Numbered from the stretch's first letter, positions 24,413 through 32,998 are shown. The stretch is 44,069 nt of DNA from Streptomyces rhizoryzae (GCF_023155275.1 NZ_JALMUV010000055.1:1-44069), one strand, 5' to 3'. Numbers and translations are program-made. The notes: generated from the letters alone by a model not told the origin.

Positions 24413-24712
24413 GGGGAGGCGCGTGGTGTGCGGCGGGGGTCGGGGCAGCGGCGCGCTGGGTACGGCGGGACGGCAGGCGTGCGACAGGCGCGCGACAGGC
24501 GCGCTGTGTACGGCGGGGCGGCGGCGCACCGGGCTCGGCCGGGGCGCCGGGCTCGGCCGGGGCGCCGGGCTCGGCCGGGGCGCCGGGCTCGGCCGGGGCG
24601 GCGGCCCGACGCCTGACGGGGCGAGCGCGGGAGGCGGGGCACTCACCCGGGTGCGGCCGCCCGGCCACCGGCAGCAGGCCGGCGAATCCGGCACGGGCCC
24701 GCCCACGCCCCC
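24413..24712. other. Gene-free 300-base stretch with repeats
   Basis: The stretch contains repeated GCGACAGGCGC words (24480-24503) and the 18-base tandem array described separately. No start-plus-ribosome-site pattern or credible protein was seen. The glycosyltransferase gene ends at 24713 on the other strand, so this is space between convergent genes. Confidence 0.5.
24531..24602. repeat. 18-base tandem repeat, four copies
   Basis: GGGCTCGGCCGGGGCGCC is repeated head to tail at 24531-24548, 24549-24566, 24567-24584 and 24585-24602; the last copy differs near its end. There are no spacers, so it is a minisatellite and not CRISPR. Confidence 0.85.
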
Positions 24713-26212
24713 TCAGCAGTGCCCCCCGCCCCCCGCCCCGCCCACCCGGGCGTACACGGTGACCCGGGCGCCCCGTACGTTCCGGGTCGTGCAGGGGACG
24801 AACGCCGTGCGCAGGGTGGCCCGTTTGGTGCGTTCCTGGTCGTTGGTGTCGAGGGGCTGGCCGGCCGGGTCGGCGGCGACGACGATGCGGCGACTGGCCA
24901 GCATCCGGGCGCGGATCGCGGCACCGGGCAGTTCGGTGCCGTAGAGGGTGCCGGACGTCACCGGGCTCCCCTCCAGGGCGAGATCGCGCAGGCCGCGGAA
25001 GTCCTGCGGACGGGTCGCCGCCCAGATGCGGCGGCGGGACGGGGTGAAGAGCAGCCCGTCGCCCGGTGCGGACAACTGCCGGACGGCCTCGGCGACCGAG
25101 GTCGCGTCGTCGGCCCGGCTGTCCGGGCTGCGCAGGTGGACGTCGACGGGCAGCAGGACGGCCGCCACCAGTACGACCGCGACCGGTGCCCGCAGCCGCC
25201 GGGCGCGGGTCGCGCCCCCGGTACCGGACGGGCGCGGCAGCCCGGCCAGCGCCGCGCCCGCGGCCAGCGCGAACCCGGCGACGTAGTAGAGGACGTAGCG
25301 GTCCACGTAGGTGGGCTCGATGTCGGACAGCAGCAGGAGGAGGACGGTGGGGAGGAGGAGCAGCGGGAGGGCCAGGGCACGCAGGCCGATCGGGCCGCGG
25401 GGGCGCACCGGGACGCGGGCGCACAGGCAGCCGGCGGCGGCGAGTCCGGCGAAGGTGAGCAGTTGCCACGGGTCCGGCCACGTCAGCCAGCTGAGCTGGT
25501 CGGACTGGCGGGTGCTGAAGACGGCGAGCGGGGCGAGCAGCGCCAGGACGCCGCCGGCGGCGAACGCCCAGGACCGCCGGACGCGGCGCGGCAGCCGGGC
25601 CAGCGCGACGGCGGCGCCGTGCGCGGGCAGCGCCAGCGACGCGAACTCGTGCAGCAGGCAGGCGGCCAGCATCAGCGCCGCGTAACCCAGCCACCGCGCG
25701 CGGCGCGGCCGGGCCGCGGCCCGTACCAGGACGTACGAGGCCCAGACGACCAGCGCGCAGACCAGCGCGTACGAACGGCCTTCCTGCGCGTACCGCTGGA
25801 CGATCGGCAGCAGTGCGAAGACCAGCCCCGCGAACAGCCCGGCGCGCCGGCCGGCCAGGTGCCGGCCGAGCAGGGCGACCCCGGCCGCGGCGGCGGTCAT
25901 GGCGGCGACGGACGGCAGCCGCAGGCCGATCGCCGTACCGGCCGCGTCCCCGAACGCCGGGCCGAGCGCCGGGCCGAGGGTGGCGTCGTAGACGGCGAAC
26001 CAGCCGTGCATCAGCGCGTAGTACAGGCCGTGCACGACATCGACGTGGAGCAGGGTCGCCCACAGGTCGGGCAGGCTGCGGTGCGCCATGTCGTAGGTGA
26101 CCGCCTCGTCCCGCCAGACGGCGTCCCGGCGGCGGATCCCCCAGAGCCCCAGGAGCAGCATCAGCCCCGCGGGCACCAGCACCACCGCGCTGCGGGCGGC
26201 CCCGGTAGCCAA
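24713..26212 (-). CDS. Polytopic membrane glycosyltransferase (GT-C / GT39-like)
   Basis: A ~499-residue protein with about ten hydrophobic segments. After the first helix comes WRDEAVTYDMAHRSLPDLW, the acidic loop motif of GT-C glycosyltransferases (Asp-Glu in the first outside loop). VDVVHGLYYALMHGWF and QRYAQEGRSYAL follow, as in the PMT/ArnT-like family. The C-terminal ~130 residues are soluble and probably periplasmic (APGDGLLFTPSRRR, VYARVG). Such enzymes move sugars from polyprenyl-phosphate donors to wall or protein acceptors outside the membrane. The start is unsure: TTG 26212 is the longest option after a stop at about 26296, GTG 26185 is an alternative. Same direction as the carboxypeptidase gene upstream but separated by a terminator. 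Confidence 0.8.
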   Translation of the reverse strand: MATGAARSAVVLVPAGLMLLLGLWGIRRRDAVWRDEAVTYDMAHRSLPDLWATLLHVDVVHGLYYALMHGWFAVYDATLGPALGPAFGDAAGTAIGLRLPSVAAMTAAAAGVALLGRHLAGRRAGLFAGLVFALLPIVQRYAQEGRSYALVCALVVWASYVLVRAAARPRRARWLGYAALMLAACLLHEFASLALPAHGAAVALARLPRRVRRSWAFAAGGVLALLAPLAVFSTRQSDQLSWLTWPDPWQLLTFAGLAAAGCLCARVPVRPRGPIGLRALALPLLLLPTVLLLLLSDIEPTYVDRYVLYYVAGFALAAGAALAGLPRPSGTGGATRARRLRAPVAVVLVAAVLLPVDVHLRSPDSRADDATSVAEAVRQLSAPGDGLLFTPSRRRIWAATRPQDFRGLRDLALEGSPVTSGTLYGTELPGAAIRARMLASRRIVVAADPAGQPLDTNDQERTKRATLRTAFVPCTTRNVRGARVTVYARVGGAGGGGHC

Positions 26213-26529
26213 CGGCTCCGGCGGCAGATGTGGCTTCGGCTCCGACTGCGGCTTCGGCTTCGGCTTCGGTGTTTGTGACGCGTCGATGGCGGGCTCCGGT
26301 CACATCGGGCGGGCGAACGGGCGGCCGGACGGCCGCGGCGGGAACGGGACGAGCGGACCGGCGACGCGCCCCTGGAGGGAGCGGACGAACGCCGCGCCCC
26401 GACAGCGAACGGGCGGACGCCGCACCCCCATAGGTCACGGGCCGACGCCGCACCCCCACAGCGCACGAGGGCGGAAACGCGCGGACGGCCGGGAGGGGTG
26501 GACACCCGCCCGGCCGTCCGGCCGTCACC
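26213..26529. other. 317-base intergenic region with simple repeats
   Basis: The region holds CTTCGG hexanucleotide repeats (about 26229-26267), a repeated GACGCCGCACCCCCA word (near 26410 and 26443) and the terminator at 26482-26520. No gene is supported. The hexanucleotide stretch, read on the minus strand, would give Lys-Pro repeats just before the glycosyltransferase start. Confidence 0.5.
26482..26520 (-). terminator. Terminator hairpin after the carboxypeptidase gene
   Basis: The arms 26482-26493 and 26509-26520 (CGGACGGCCGGG and its complement) pair perfectly over 12 bases with a 15-base loop, starting 10 bases past the carboxypeptidase stop. Confidence 0.7.
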
Positions 26530-29406
26530 TCAGCCCAGACGCGTCAGCTTCGCCCCGAACGTCGGCTTGGCCAGGTCCGTCTGGAGCGCCACCGGCACCT
26601 TCTGCTGGCTGGCGCCGCTGCCGACGGTCAGCTCGCCGACGACGGTGCCGGCCTTCGCCTCGTGCGGCACGCCCTTGCCCTCGTCACCGAGGCTCAGCTG
26701 CAACCGCTGGCCCGGGACGCCGACCGCGCTCAGGTCCTTGGTCGCGACGAGCGGCGTCAGACCGCCCAGACCGTCGTCCACGTAGCCCACGACCTGGCCC
26801 TTCGTGACCGCCTTGGCCGAGGTCAGCGCGTCCCGCACCGCCTGGATGACCTTCTTGCTGTTGTCCTTGACCATGGTGAGGCTGTTGGAGGCGTCCGGGT
26901 CCAGACCCTTGAAGTGCTGGTCCATCATCGTGCCCAGGATCAGCCGGTCCTTGCCGTCCACGGTCTTGTAGGCCGCCCAGGACAGCGTGCCGCCGGCCGG
27001 CGTACTGGAGCCGGTCTTGATGCCCTTGATGCTCAGCCCGGCCAGCAGCAGGTCGCCGTTGTTGTTGTAGATCTTCTCCGGCAGCCCGGGGATCTCGGCG
27101 TTGGGCATGGCCACGATCGGCCGGAACGCGTCGAACTTCATCACGGCCTCGGCCAGCTTGAGCTGGTCGACGGCGGTGCTGACGGTCTTCGGGTCCAGGC
27201 CGCTGGGGTCCGTGTAGGTGGTGTTGGTCATCCCCAGGTCCTTGGCGGCGTCGTTCATCTTCTTGACGAACGCCGCCTCGTTGGCGGAGGAGGTGTCCCA
27301 ACGGGCCAGCAGCCGGGCGATGTTGTTGCCGGACGGAATCATCAGCATCTTGAGCATGTCCTGCTCACTGAACTTCTGCCCCGCAGTGAGCCCCTTGATC
27401 CGCGACTCGCTCTCGGACTTGCTCTCGGCCGCCGCCTTGGCGTCGACCTCGATCTGCGGGCCCTTCTCGTCCTTCTTGAGCGGGTGGCCCTTGAGGATCA
27501 CGTAGGCCGTCATGATCTTGGCGACGCTGGCGGTCGGCACCGGCTTCTGCTCGCCGAACGTCCCCACGTCACCGGAGCCCACGACCTTGACGGCCGCCTG
27601 CCCCTGCGCGGGCCACGGGATCGACAGCTGGCCGCCGAAGGTGAACGAGGACTTGGCGTCGCCGAGGGACAGCACCGGCGCCGGCAGCGGACGCACGGCC
27701 TGGACCACCGCGAAGATGATCACCAGCAGCACCACCAGCGGCGTCCAGATCTTGACCCGCCGGACGACGGAGCGGATCGGCGTCTCGGGCGGCGGCGGGG
27801 TGTTGGTGAGCTTCGCCAGCAGGTCGAGCGGCGGCAGCGGTTCCTGCCGGGTCCGCTCGGACTCGGCCTCCGCCGCGGAGGGCGCGGGCGCACCGGCGGC
27901 GGCCCCGGCACCGGCCACGGGCTCACGGGCGGGCTTGGGCGGCGCGGCGGGCGGCATCGCGCCGGGGGTCGTGGCCGGAGCCTTCCCCGGGGCCTTCTCC
28001 GGAGCCTTGGCCGCCACGCTGCCCGCGGCGGCGCCCTTCTCCTTACCGTCGACGCCCTTCCCGGCGCCCTCGCTCCCGCCCTTGCCCTGCTCTCCGCCCT
28101 GGTCCTTCTTGTCCTTGTCCTTGCCCGCGCCCTTTTCCTGGTCCTTGCCCTTCTCCTCGTCCGCCGTGCTCCCCGGGGCGCGGAGCGGGGTCTTGGGCGC
28201 GGTCTTGCCGATCGACCGCTCGGCCGAACCGTCGTCCGCCGACTTCAGCGCCACGAACTGGCTGGTCCGCTCGGCGTCCCGCTCCGCCGCACCGCCCTTG
28301 GCGTCGCCGCCCTTGGCGTCCTTCGCGGAGTCCTTCGCGCCCTTCCCGACGTCCTTGCCGACGCCCTTCCCGACGTCCTTGCCGAGCTTGAAGACGGTGG
28401 TCGGCTGGTCGGCGGGACGTTCCGCCGCACCCTTGCCGGACGTCTCCGACGCCGCGGGCTTCGCTACGGCAAACACCCGGGTGGCGTCATCGGCCGGCGC
28501 GTCGCCGTCGCCCGCGCCCGTCCCGTCCTGCTCGGCGCCCTGCCCGTCCTTGCCCTTCTGGGCACCGGCCTTCGCCGCGCCGGTCGTGCGGAACACAGCG
28601 GTCGCCCGGTCAACGGCTTCGCCCCCGCCCTCCCCGGAGCCACCCGCGTCGGAGGCACCCTCGTCGGAGGCACCCTCGTCGGAGTCGCCCTTCCCGGAGT
28701 CGCCCTTCCCGGAGGCACCCTTGGACTCGTCGCCGCGCTTCGGCTCGGCGGCGCCCTGGGGCTCGCCGCCGTCCTCGGCCGCGGCAGCCTTCTCCGGCTC
28801 CGCGCCCTTCTCCGACTCGGCGCCCCCCTTCCCCCCAGCGGGTCTCCCGGACGCGGCGGACTCACCCTCCGGCGCAGCCTTGCCCGACGACTCGCCCTTC
28901 CCGGACCGCTCGTCCTTCCCCGACCGCTCAGGCTCGGCCTCCGAAGGTGCGCCGGCCGGCAGACGGCCTCCGGCACCCTTGGCCTTCGCTTCACCCTCCG
29001 CAGCCACCGACGCGCCCTCCTGGGCCGCCTCAGACCCCTTCGCGGGCTCCCCGGCGGGCTTATCGGCGGACGTCCGGGCGGACTTCAGGCCGGATCCACC
29101 CTTGCCGCCCCCGCTCGCACCGGCCCTCTCACCGGAGTCCCTCCCGGAACCCTCGGAGGAAGCCCTCCCGGAGTCCTTCCCGGAACCCTCCCCGGACCGC
29201 TCCCCAGGGACCTCCCCGGACCGCTCCACGCCGTCCCGTGCACCCTGTTCGCCCCGTGCACCTTCGCCCCGTTCCCCCCGGTCCTCCCGGAGGACAGCAA
29301 GCCGCGGATCGCGTTCGGTGCGTGTCGCCGCCCCCGACGACTGCTCCTTGCCCGACTTCTTGTCCGACTTGTCGGGGGACTCGCCCGCCACCGATGTCTC
29401 CTTCAC
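26530..29406 (-). CDS. D-alanyl-D-alanine carboxypeptidase with giant cytoplasmic tail
   Basis: A 958-residue penicillin-binding protein of the S11 carboxypeptidase family. One membrane helix (about 553-571) puts the enzyme outside. Its motifs are SVAK (Ser627-Lys630, nucleophile), SGN (692-694) and KTG (797-799), followed by a C-terminal beta domain. It trims the terminal D-Ala of peptidoglycan stem peptides. The unusual part is residues 1-550, a charged Gly/Ser/Lys/Glu low-complexity tail facing the cytosol. Within it are four spaced Thr motifs: ATAVF (Thr269), ATRVF (Thr309), PTTVF (Thr336/337) and RTSQF (Thr381). These look like possible Ser/Thr-kinase and FHA target sites. Family members without this tail are ~400 residues. 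Start ATG 29406. Confidence 0.88.
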   Translation of the reverse strand: MKETSVAGESPDKSDKKSGKEQSSGAATRTERDPRLAVLREDRGERGEGARGEQGARDGVERSGEVPGERSGEGSGKDSGRASSEGSGRDSGERAGASGGGKGGSGLKSARTSADKPAGEPAKGSEAAQEGASVAAEGEAKAKGAGGRLPAGAPSEAEPERSGKDERSGKGESSGKAAPEGESAASGRPAGGKGGAESEKGAEPEKAAAAEDGGEPQGAAEPKRGDESKGASGKGDSGKGDSDEGASDEGASDAGGSGEGGGEAVDRATAVFRTTGAAKAGAQKGKDGQGAEQDGTGAGDGDAPADDATRVFAVAKPAASETSGKGAAERPADQPTTVFKLGKDVGKGVGKDVGKGAKDSAKDAKGGDAKGGAAERDAERTSQFVALKSADDGSAERSIGKTAPKTPLRAPGSTADEEKGKDQEKGAGKDKDKKDQGGEQGKGGSEGAGKGVDGKEKGAAAGSVAAKAPEKAPGKAPATTPGAMPPAAPPKPAREPVAGAGAAAGAPAPSAAEAESERTRQEPLPPLDLLAKLTNTPPPPETPIRSVVRRVKIWTPLVVLLVIIFAVVQAVRPLPAPVLSLGDAKSSFTFGGQLSIPWPAQGQAAVKVVGSGDVGTFGEQKPVPTASVAKIMTAYVILKGHPLKKDEKGPQIEVDAKAAAESKSESESRIKGLTAGQKFSEQDMLKMLMIPSGNNIARLLARWDTSSANEAAFVKKMNDAAKDLGMTNTTYTDPSGLDPKTVSTAVDQLKLAEAVMKFDAFRPIVAMPNAEIPGLPEKIYNNNGDLLLAGLSIKGIKTGSSTPAGGTLSWAAYKTVDGKDRLILGTMMDQHFKGLDPDASNSLTMVKDNSKKVIQAVRDALTSAKAVTKGQVVGYVDDGLGGLTPLVATKDLSAVGVPGQRLQLSLGDEGKGVPHEAKAGTVVGELTVGSGASQQKVPVALQTDLAKPTFGAKLTRLG

Positions 29407-29436
29407 TACGTCGCACTGCCCTGCCTGGTGCCAGCT

Positions 29437-29450
29437 GTTCCGAACGGAAC
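29437..29450. promoter_or_regulatory. GTTCCG-AA-CGGAAC palindrome upstream of carboxypeptidase
   Basis: A perfect 6+2+6 inverted repeat lies 31 bases before the carboxypeptidase start, within the 246-base divergent region shared with the GPP34 gene. It is a candidate operator. The GGAAC word recalls the SigE -35 element, but no matching -10 was found. Confidence 0.35.
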
Positions 29451-29601
29451 CAGTCTGGCCAAGTGTCCTGTGTCCGCGCGGCGGCTTCCCACCGCCACGC
29501 GAACCGGTCTGCGCCGCACCCCTCGGATGATGTCGCCGACGTGCTAGACGAGAACGACATACCTACCGGTTCCCTCCCGAACCCCCCACGCACCCTCGAC
29601 A

Positions 29602-29635
29602 GATGAATGTGAGAGGGGTCACCCTGTCATTCATC
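29602..29635. promoter_or_regulatory. Inverted repeat just upstream of the GPP34 gene
   Basis: GATGAATG (29602-29609) and CATTCATC (29628-29635) are perfect complements. AGGG and CCCT inside them extend the symmetry. It ends 17 bases before the GPP34 ATG, so it could be an operator or a leader hairpin over the ribosome site. Confidence 0.45.
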
Positions 29636-29652
29636 CACGCGGGGAGGCTTGG

Positions 29653-30420
29653 ATGGGCAGGAGCCGCAGAACAATTCCGGAGGAGCTTCTGCTGCTGGCT
29701 TTGGACCCGGCCACGGGCACCACAGCGCAGCCGCAGTCGCTCGACCTCGGCCTTGCCGGGGCCCAGCTAGTGGAGCTGGCCCTGGCAGGACGGATAGCCC
29801 CAGACGGGGATCGTATCGCCGTGGTGATGGCACGGCCGACAGGAGATCCGACCCTGGACTCCGCTCTCGAACTGCTGCGCCGCCGCGGCAGTCCGGTGCG
29901 CGCGGTCCACTGGATCGGCGGGCCCCGGCTGGGGCTGCGCCAGACCTACCTCACGCATCTCGAACGGTGCGGCATGGTGCATGCCGTGGCGGGCCAGATG
30001 TGCGGGGTGCTGCCGACGACGCGCTACCAGGCGACGGAGACGGCCATCAGCCGGGAGATCAGGGCCCGGCTCGACAACGCGATCCGCACCGGCGTCCCAC
30101 CGGACCCGCGGACCGCGGCGCTCGCCGCGCTGGCCCACGCGGTCGGCCTCGGCAAGCACCTGTACCCGGGGAACGAGGGGCGGTCATCGCGCTCCCGGCT
30201 CCGGGACCTCATCCGCCACGACCCGATGGGCGGACTGGTCGCGCACGCCGTCATGGACGTGCAGAACGGCGTCGCGGCGCAGCCGCGGCGGGGTTCGGCA
30301 CCGGGCGGCGGCCCGGGGGCCCGCAAGGCGGCGGCCCACCCGACGGCCGACGCGGCCGGCGTACCGGGCCAGTCGCGGCGGCACGGACACGGCAGCATGG
30401 CCCGCGTCGGGGCCCGCTGA
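29653..30420 (+). CDS. GPP34 (GOLPH3-like) family protein
   Basis: A 255-residue protein matching the GPP34 family: RTIPEELLLLALDPATG at the start, AGAQLVELALAGRI, then LRQTYLTHLERCGMVHAV and ISREIRARLDNAIRTGVPPDPRTAALAALAHAVGL, the conserved helical core. Eukaryotic members (GOLPH3/Vps74) bind phosphoinositide and Golgi enzymes. The actinobacterial ones are numerous and mostly uncharacterised, with proposed roles in membrane or development. The last ~50 residues are a Gly/Arg/His low-complexity tail. It starts at ATG 29653, is divergent from the carboxypeptidase, and is followed 167 bases later by a strong terminator, so it appears monocistronic. Confidence 0.88.
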   Translation: MGRSRRTIPEELLLLALDPATGTTAQPQSLDLGLAGAQLVELALAGRIAPDGDRIAVVMARPTGDPTLDSALELLRRRGSPVRAVHWIGGPRLGLRQTYLTHLERCGMVHAVAGQMCGVLPTTRYQATETAISREIRARLDNAIRTGVPPDPRTAALAALAHAVGLGKHLYPGNEGRSSRSRLRDLIRHDPMGGLVAHAVMDVQNGVAAQPRRGSAPGGGPGARKAAAHPTADAAGVPGQSRRHGHGSMARVGAR

Positions 30421-30746
30421 GACCCACCGGCACCCGGTACCCCGCAAGCCCGCGGACGCCGCAGGGCGCCGCCCCCGGGTACCGCCGGGCACCACCGCTC
30501 CACCGGGGGCGCACCCGCACCGGCGGGTGCACCCCGCCGGCATCACCGCACCACGCCCCGGACCGTTCGGGAGCCGCAGGGAGAAGCGCGGGGTGGCGGG
30601 CCCGGCCGTTCGGACGACGGCCGGGCCCGCCACCCCGCGCGCACGTCCGCTCGCCTTCTGTGGTCATTCGACTGCGCCGCGTCCCCGTGAAGTGGCAGTC
30701 TGCTCAGAGGAAATGACAGCAGTACGGAGCCGGAGGTGCACGTACC
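30421..30746. other. 326-base intergenic region
   Basis: Between the GPP34 and XRE genes I see only the 23-bp terminator at 30587-30639 and a GC-rich stretch without credible coding. The last ~60 bases before the XRE start are more A/T-rich and probably hold its promoter; no clear boxes were found. Confidence 0.5.
30587..30639 (+). terminator. Perfect 23-bp terminator hairpin
   Basis: The arms 30587-30609 and 30617-30639 are exact complements with a 7-base loop. It follows the GPP34 gene and separates it from the XRE gene. Confidence 0.8.
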
Positions 30747-31613
30747 GTGGCGTCCAACGTCAACCCGACCGTGAGGCGGCGCCGATTGGGCCAGGAGCTG
30801 CGCAGGCTCCGGGAGGAGAAGGGCCTGACGGCGGAGCAGGTGGCCGAGCGGCTGCTGGTCTCCCAGTCGAAGATCAGCCGGCTGGAGAACGGCCGCCGCA
30901 GCATCAGCCAGCGCGATGTCCGCGACCTGTGCGGGGTCTACGAGGTCGAGGACCGCCGGATAGTGGATTCGCTGATGCAGATGGCCAAGGATTCGCGCCA
31001 GCAAGGCTGGTGGCACGCCTTCGGTGACATTCCGTACAGCGTCTACATCGGTCTGGAGACCGAGGCGGCGTCGCTGCGCACGTACGAGTCCCTGCTGGTG
31101 CCGGGCCTGCTCCAGACGCCCAGCTACGCCGAGGCGGTGATCCCCGGCACGATCCCGGAGCTGGCCGCGGAGGAGCTGGAGAAGCGCATCCAGGTCCGGA
31201 TGCGGCGCCAGGAGCGGGTGCGGGACGGCGAGCGGCCGCTGCGGCTGTGGGTGGTGCTGGACGAGAGCGCGCTGCGGCGGGTGGTCGGCAGCCACCTGAT
31301 CATGCGGGAGCAGCTGGAGCACCTCGTGGAGGTGAGCCGGCTGCCGCACGTCACGGTGCAGGTGCTGCCGTACGGCACGGGTGCGCACGCCGGGATGTCG
31401 GGCACCTTCTCGATCCTGGAGTTCGACGACGCGGCGGATTCGAGCGTGGTCTACATCGAGGGCGTCACCAGCGACCTGTACCTGGAGAAGACCAACGACG
31501 TGCACAAGTACACGATCATGTACGAGCACCTGCGGGCGCAGGCGCTGAGCGCGGACGCCAGCCGGGAGTTCATCGACGAGGCCGCCAAGCGGCATGCGGA
31601 TGCGCTGACTTGA
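30747..31613 (+). CDS. XRE-family regulator with DUF5753 domain
   Basis: A 288-residue protein. The helix-turn-helix is at about residues 14-62 (LGQELRRLREEKGLTAEQVAERLLVSQSKISRLENGRRS). The DUF5753 domain follows: LETEAASLRTYESLLVPGLLQTPSYAEAVI, MRRQERVRDGERPLRLWVVLDESALRRVVG, LPHVTVQVLPYGTGAHAGMSGTFSILEF and the YIEG...DLYLEK end. This architecture is very common in Streptomyces and is usually followed by a DUF397 gene, as here 215 bases downstream. The pair is treated as a regulator with a small antagonist or as a toxin-antitoxin-like unit, and several pairs affect development. Start is the ATG/GTG at 30747. A strong palindrome separates the pair, so the DUF397 gene has its own promoter. 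Confidence 0.9.
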   Translation: MASNVNPTVRRRRLGQELRRLREEKGLTAEQVAERLLVSQSKISRLENGRRSISQRDVRDLCGVYEVEDRRIVDSLMQMAKDSRQQGWWHAFGDIPYSVYIGLETEAASLRTYESLLVPGLLQTPSYAEAVIPGTIPELAAEELEKRIQVRMRRQERVRDGERPLRLWVVLDESALRRVVGSHLIMREQLEHLVEVSRLPHVTVQVLPYGTGAHAGMSGTFSILEFDDAADSSVVYIEGVTSDLYLEKTNDVHKYTIMYEHLRAQALSADASREFIDEAAKRHADALT

Positions 31614-31622
31614 GGGCCGCGC

Positions 31623-31652
31623 GGCGGGTGGGGCACCGGTGCCCCACCCGCC
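31623..31652 (+). terminator. 30-bp perfect palindrome after the XRE gene
   Basis: Positions 31623-31652 form a perfect palindrome (15-base arms, no loop in DNA, centre CACCGGTG) ten bases after the XRE stop. It probably acts as a terminator or attenuator before the DUF397 gene. Confidence 0.7.
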
Positions 31653-31828
31653 CGGAATGTTGCATACCGATGAACGGGGGCGGCACGGTACACCTGCGCC
31701 GGCGCACCTGAGAAGAGATCACGGAATATGCCATTCGGATGAGTGAAGGGCCCTCTGCGGCTGGTGATGTTGGCGCGTAGCGTCGTTCTCACCGAACCCG
31801 CGGTAACTCAGAGTAAGGTGGAGTGAAC

Positions 31829-32035
31829 ATGGCCGTTCAGCCCAATTCCGCGTTCTCCTGGACCAAGTCCTCGTACTCCGGCGCCAACGCCTGCGTGGAG
31901 ATCGCCGTGCCGACCACTGCGGCCATCGCGGTGCGTGACTCCAAGGACCCCGAGGGCCCGCGTCTGACCTTCGGCAACTCCTCCTGGGGCAGCTTCGTGT
32001 CGGACGTCGCCGGCGGCGCGTTCGACCTCTCCTGA
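31829..32035 (+). CDS. DUF397 protein
   Basis: ATG 31829 follows GGTGGAG at five bases; an upstream GTG (31823) overlaps that site and is less likely. The 68-residue product has the DUF397 signature: FSWTKSSYSGANACVEIAV, IAVRDSKDPEGPRLTFGNSSWGSFVSDVAGGAF. DUF397 proteins are small partners of XRE/DUF5753 regulators in actinobacteria. Here the pair is in order, same strand, 215 bases apart with a palindrome between. It probably modulates the regulator by direct binding; that is known for only a few pairs. Confidence 0.92.
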   Translation: MAVQPNSAFSWTKSSYSGANACVEIAVPTTAAIAVRDSKDPEGPRLTFGNSSWGSFVSDVAGGAFDLS

Positions 32036-32080
32036 CCCGAGCCGTCACCGACCGCAGTCCGTGTGACACCAGCTCGGTTA

Positions 32081-32123
32081 CGAGCCCTCTCGACTGGATC
32101 GCCGTCCCGGCCGAGGGGGCTCG
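32081..32123. terminator. Terminator between convergent genes
   Basis: CGAGCCCTCTCG (32081-32092) pairs with CGAGGGGGCTCG (32112-32123) apart from one G-T pair. It lies between the DUF397 stop and the stop of the EthD-like gene, so it can serve both strands. Confidence 0.65.
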
Positions 32124-32140
32124 GCCATGTCCGGGCGCGG

Positions 32141-32998
32141 TCAGCGGAGTTCGGTCACGTAGCGGTCGGTGCCGGGGACGGTGGGGAGGAAGGGCGCGAC
32201 CAGTTCGACGCGGCCCCGGCCCGCGGCGGCGACCTCGGCGTCCAGGCCGGTGAAGTGGCCCGCCGGCCAGCAGCGGCGCGGGTCTTCCGTGAGGAACCAC
32301 AGCAGGGTGAGCCGGGTCCCGGTGCCCTCGACCTGCTGGACGTAGGGCATCCGGTCGGCGGGCAGCGGCGTCGGGCGGAAGACGGTGACCAGGGCCGCCG
32401 GCGAGCCGGCCAGGCGGTGCGGCAGGTGGTGGGTGCACAGCCAGTCCAGCAGGGCCGCGCGGTGCTCCGGGCCGTCGGTGTCGATCACCTCCAGGACGAG
32501 CCCGGCGTAGGGGTGGTCGAGCGCGTGGAAGTCCCGGGGGCCCTCGGCGCCGTCCCGGTAGACGGTCGCCGCGTGGTCCTGGAAGGCGGTGAAGACGTGG
32601 GTGCGGTGCTGGTTGATGCGGCCGTCCCGGAGCAGGCGCCGGTTCACGGTGACGGTCCACCGCATGTGGGCGTCGTAGCGGCCGGCGGTGAGCCAGTAGG
32701 TGGCGAGGTAGCAGCCGGCGGTGACCGGGCGGGCGATCGCGGAGTCGGCCGGGTAGCGCAGGAGTTGCAGCTCGCGGGTGGCGACCCAGCGGCGGCCGGC
32801 GAAGATCCAGGGCATGGCCATCGCGCCGGCCAGGTAGTGGTCGTCCTCGTACCAGCGGTTGTAGGCGCGTTCGTGGCCGGGGTGGGGTTCGACCATGGTG
32901 ATCAGGGCGTGGCCGGGGTGGACGCCGTAGGGGCCGGTGGCGGGCAGCGCGGCGTAGGCGGCGAGGTCGCCGTCGGGGCAGGGGTCGTCGGTCGTCAT
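32141..32998 (-). CDS. EthD-like dimeric alpha/beta-barrel protein
   Basis: I choose ATG 32998 (MTTDDPCPDGDLAAYAALP), since upstream sequence in frame is promoter-like and includes a palindrome. The 285-residue protein has two ferredoxin-like halves. The first is ALITMVEPHPGHERAYNRWYEDDHYLAGAMAMPWIFAGRRWV. The pattern of a Glu/His-rich helix plus Trp-containing strand is seen in EthD-type proteins. The second is around YAGLVLEVIDTDGPEHRAALLDWLCTHHLPH. EthD-like proteins take part in oxidation or modification of ethers, polyketides and sterols, often without known mechanism. The operator 16 bases before the start nearly matches one before the SDR gene 2.4 kb away. Exact reaction unknown. Confidence 0.65.
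   Translation of the reverse strand: MTTDDPCPDGDLAAYAALPATGPYGVHPGHALITMVEPHPGHERAYNRWYEDDHYLAGAMAMPWIFAGRRWVATRELQLLRYPADSAIARPVTAGCYLATYWLTAGRYDAHMRWTVTVNRRLLRDGRINQHRTHVFTAFQDHAATVYRDGAEGPRDFHALDHPYAGLVLEVIDTDGPEHRAALLDWLCTHHLPHRLAGSPAALVTVFRPTPLPADRMPYVQQVEGTGTRLTLLWFLTEDPRRCWPAGHFTGLDAEVAAAGRGRVELVAPFLPTVPGTDRYVTELR

Noticed and set aside
24531..24602. CRISPR-like array
   Set aside because: Units are head to tail with no spacers and 18 bases long, so it is a minisatellite.
26662..29547. Antisense 961- and 672-residue frames over the carboxypeptidase gene
   Set aside because: They are shadows made by the extreme codon bias of the low-complexity region; the minus strand holds all PBP motifs.
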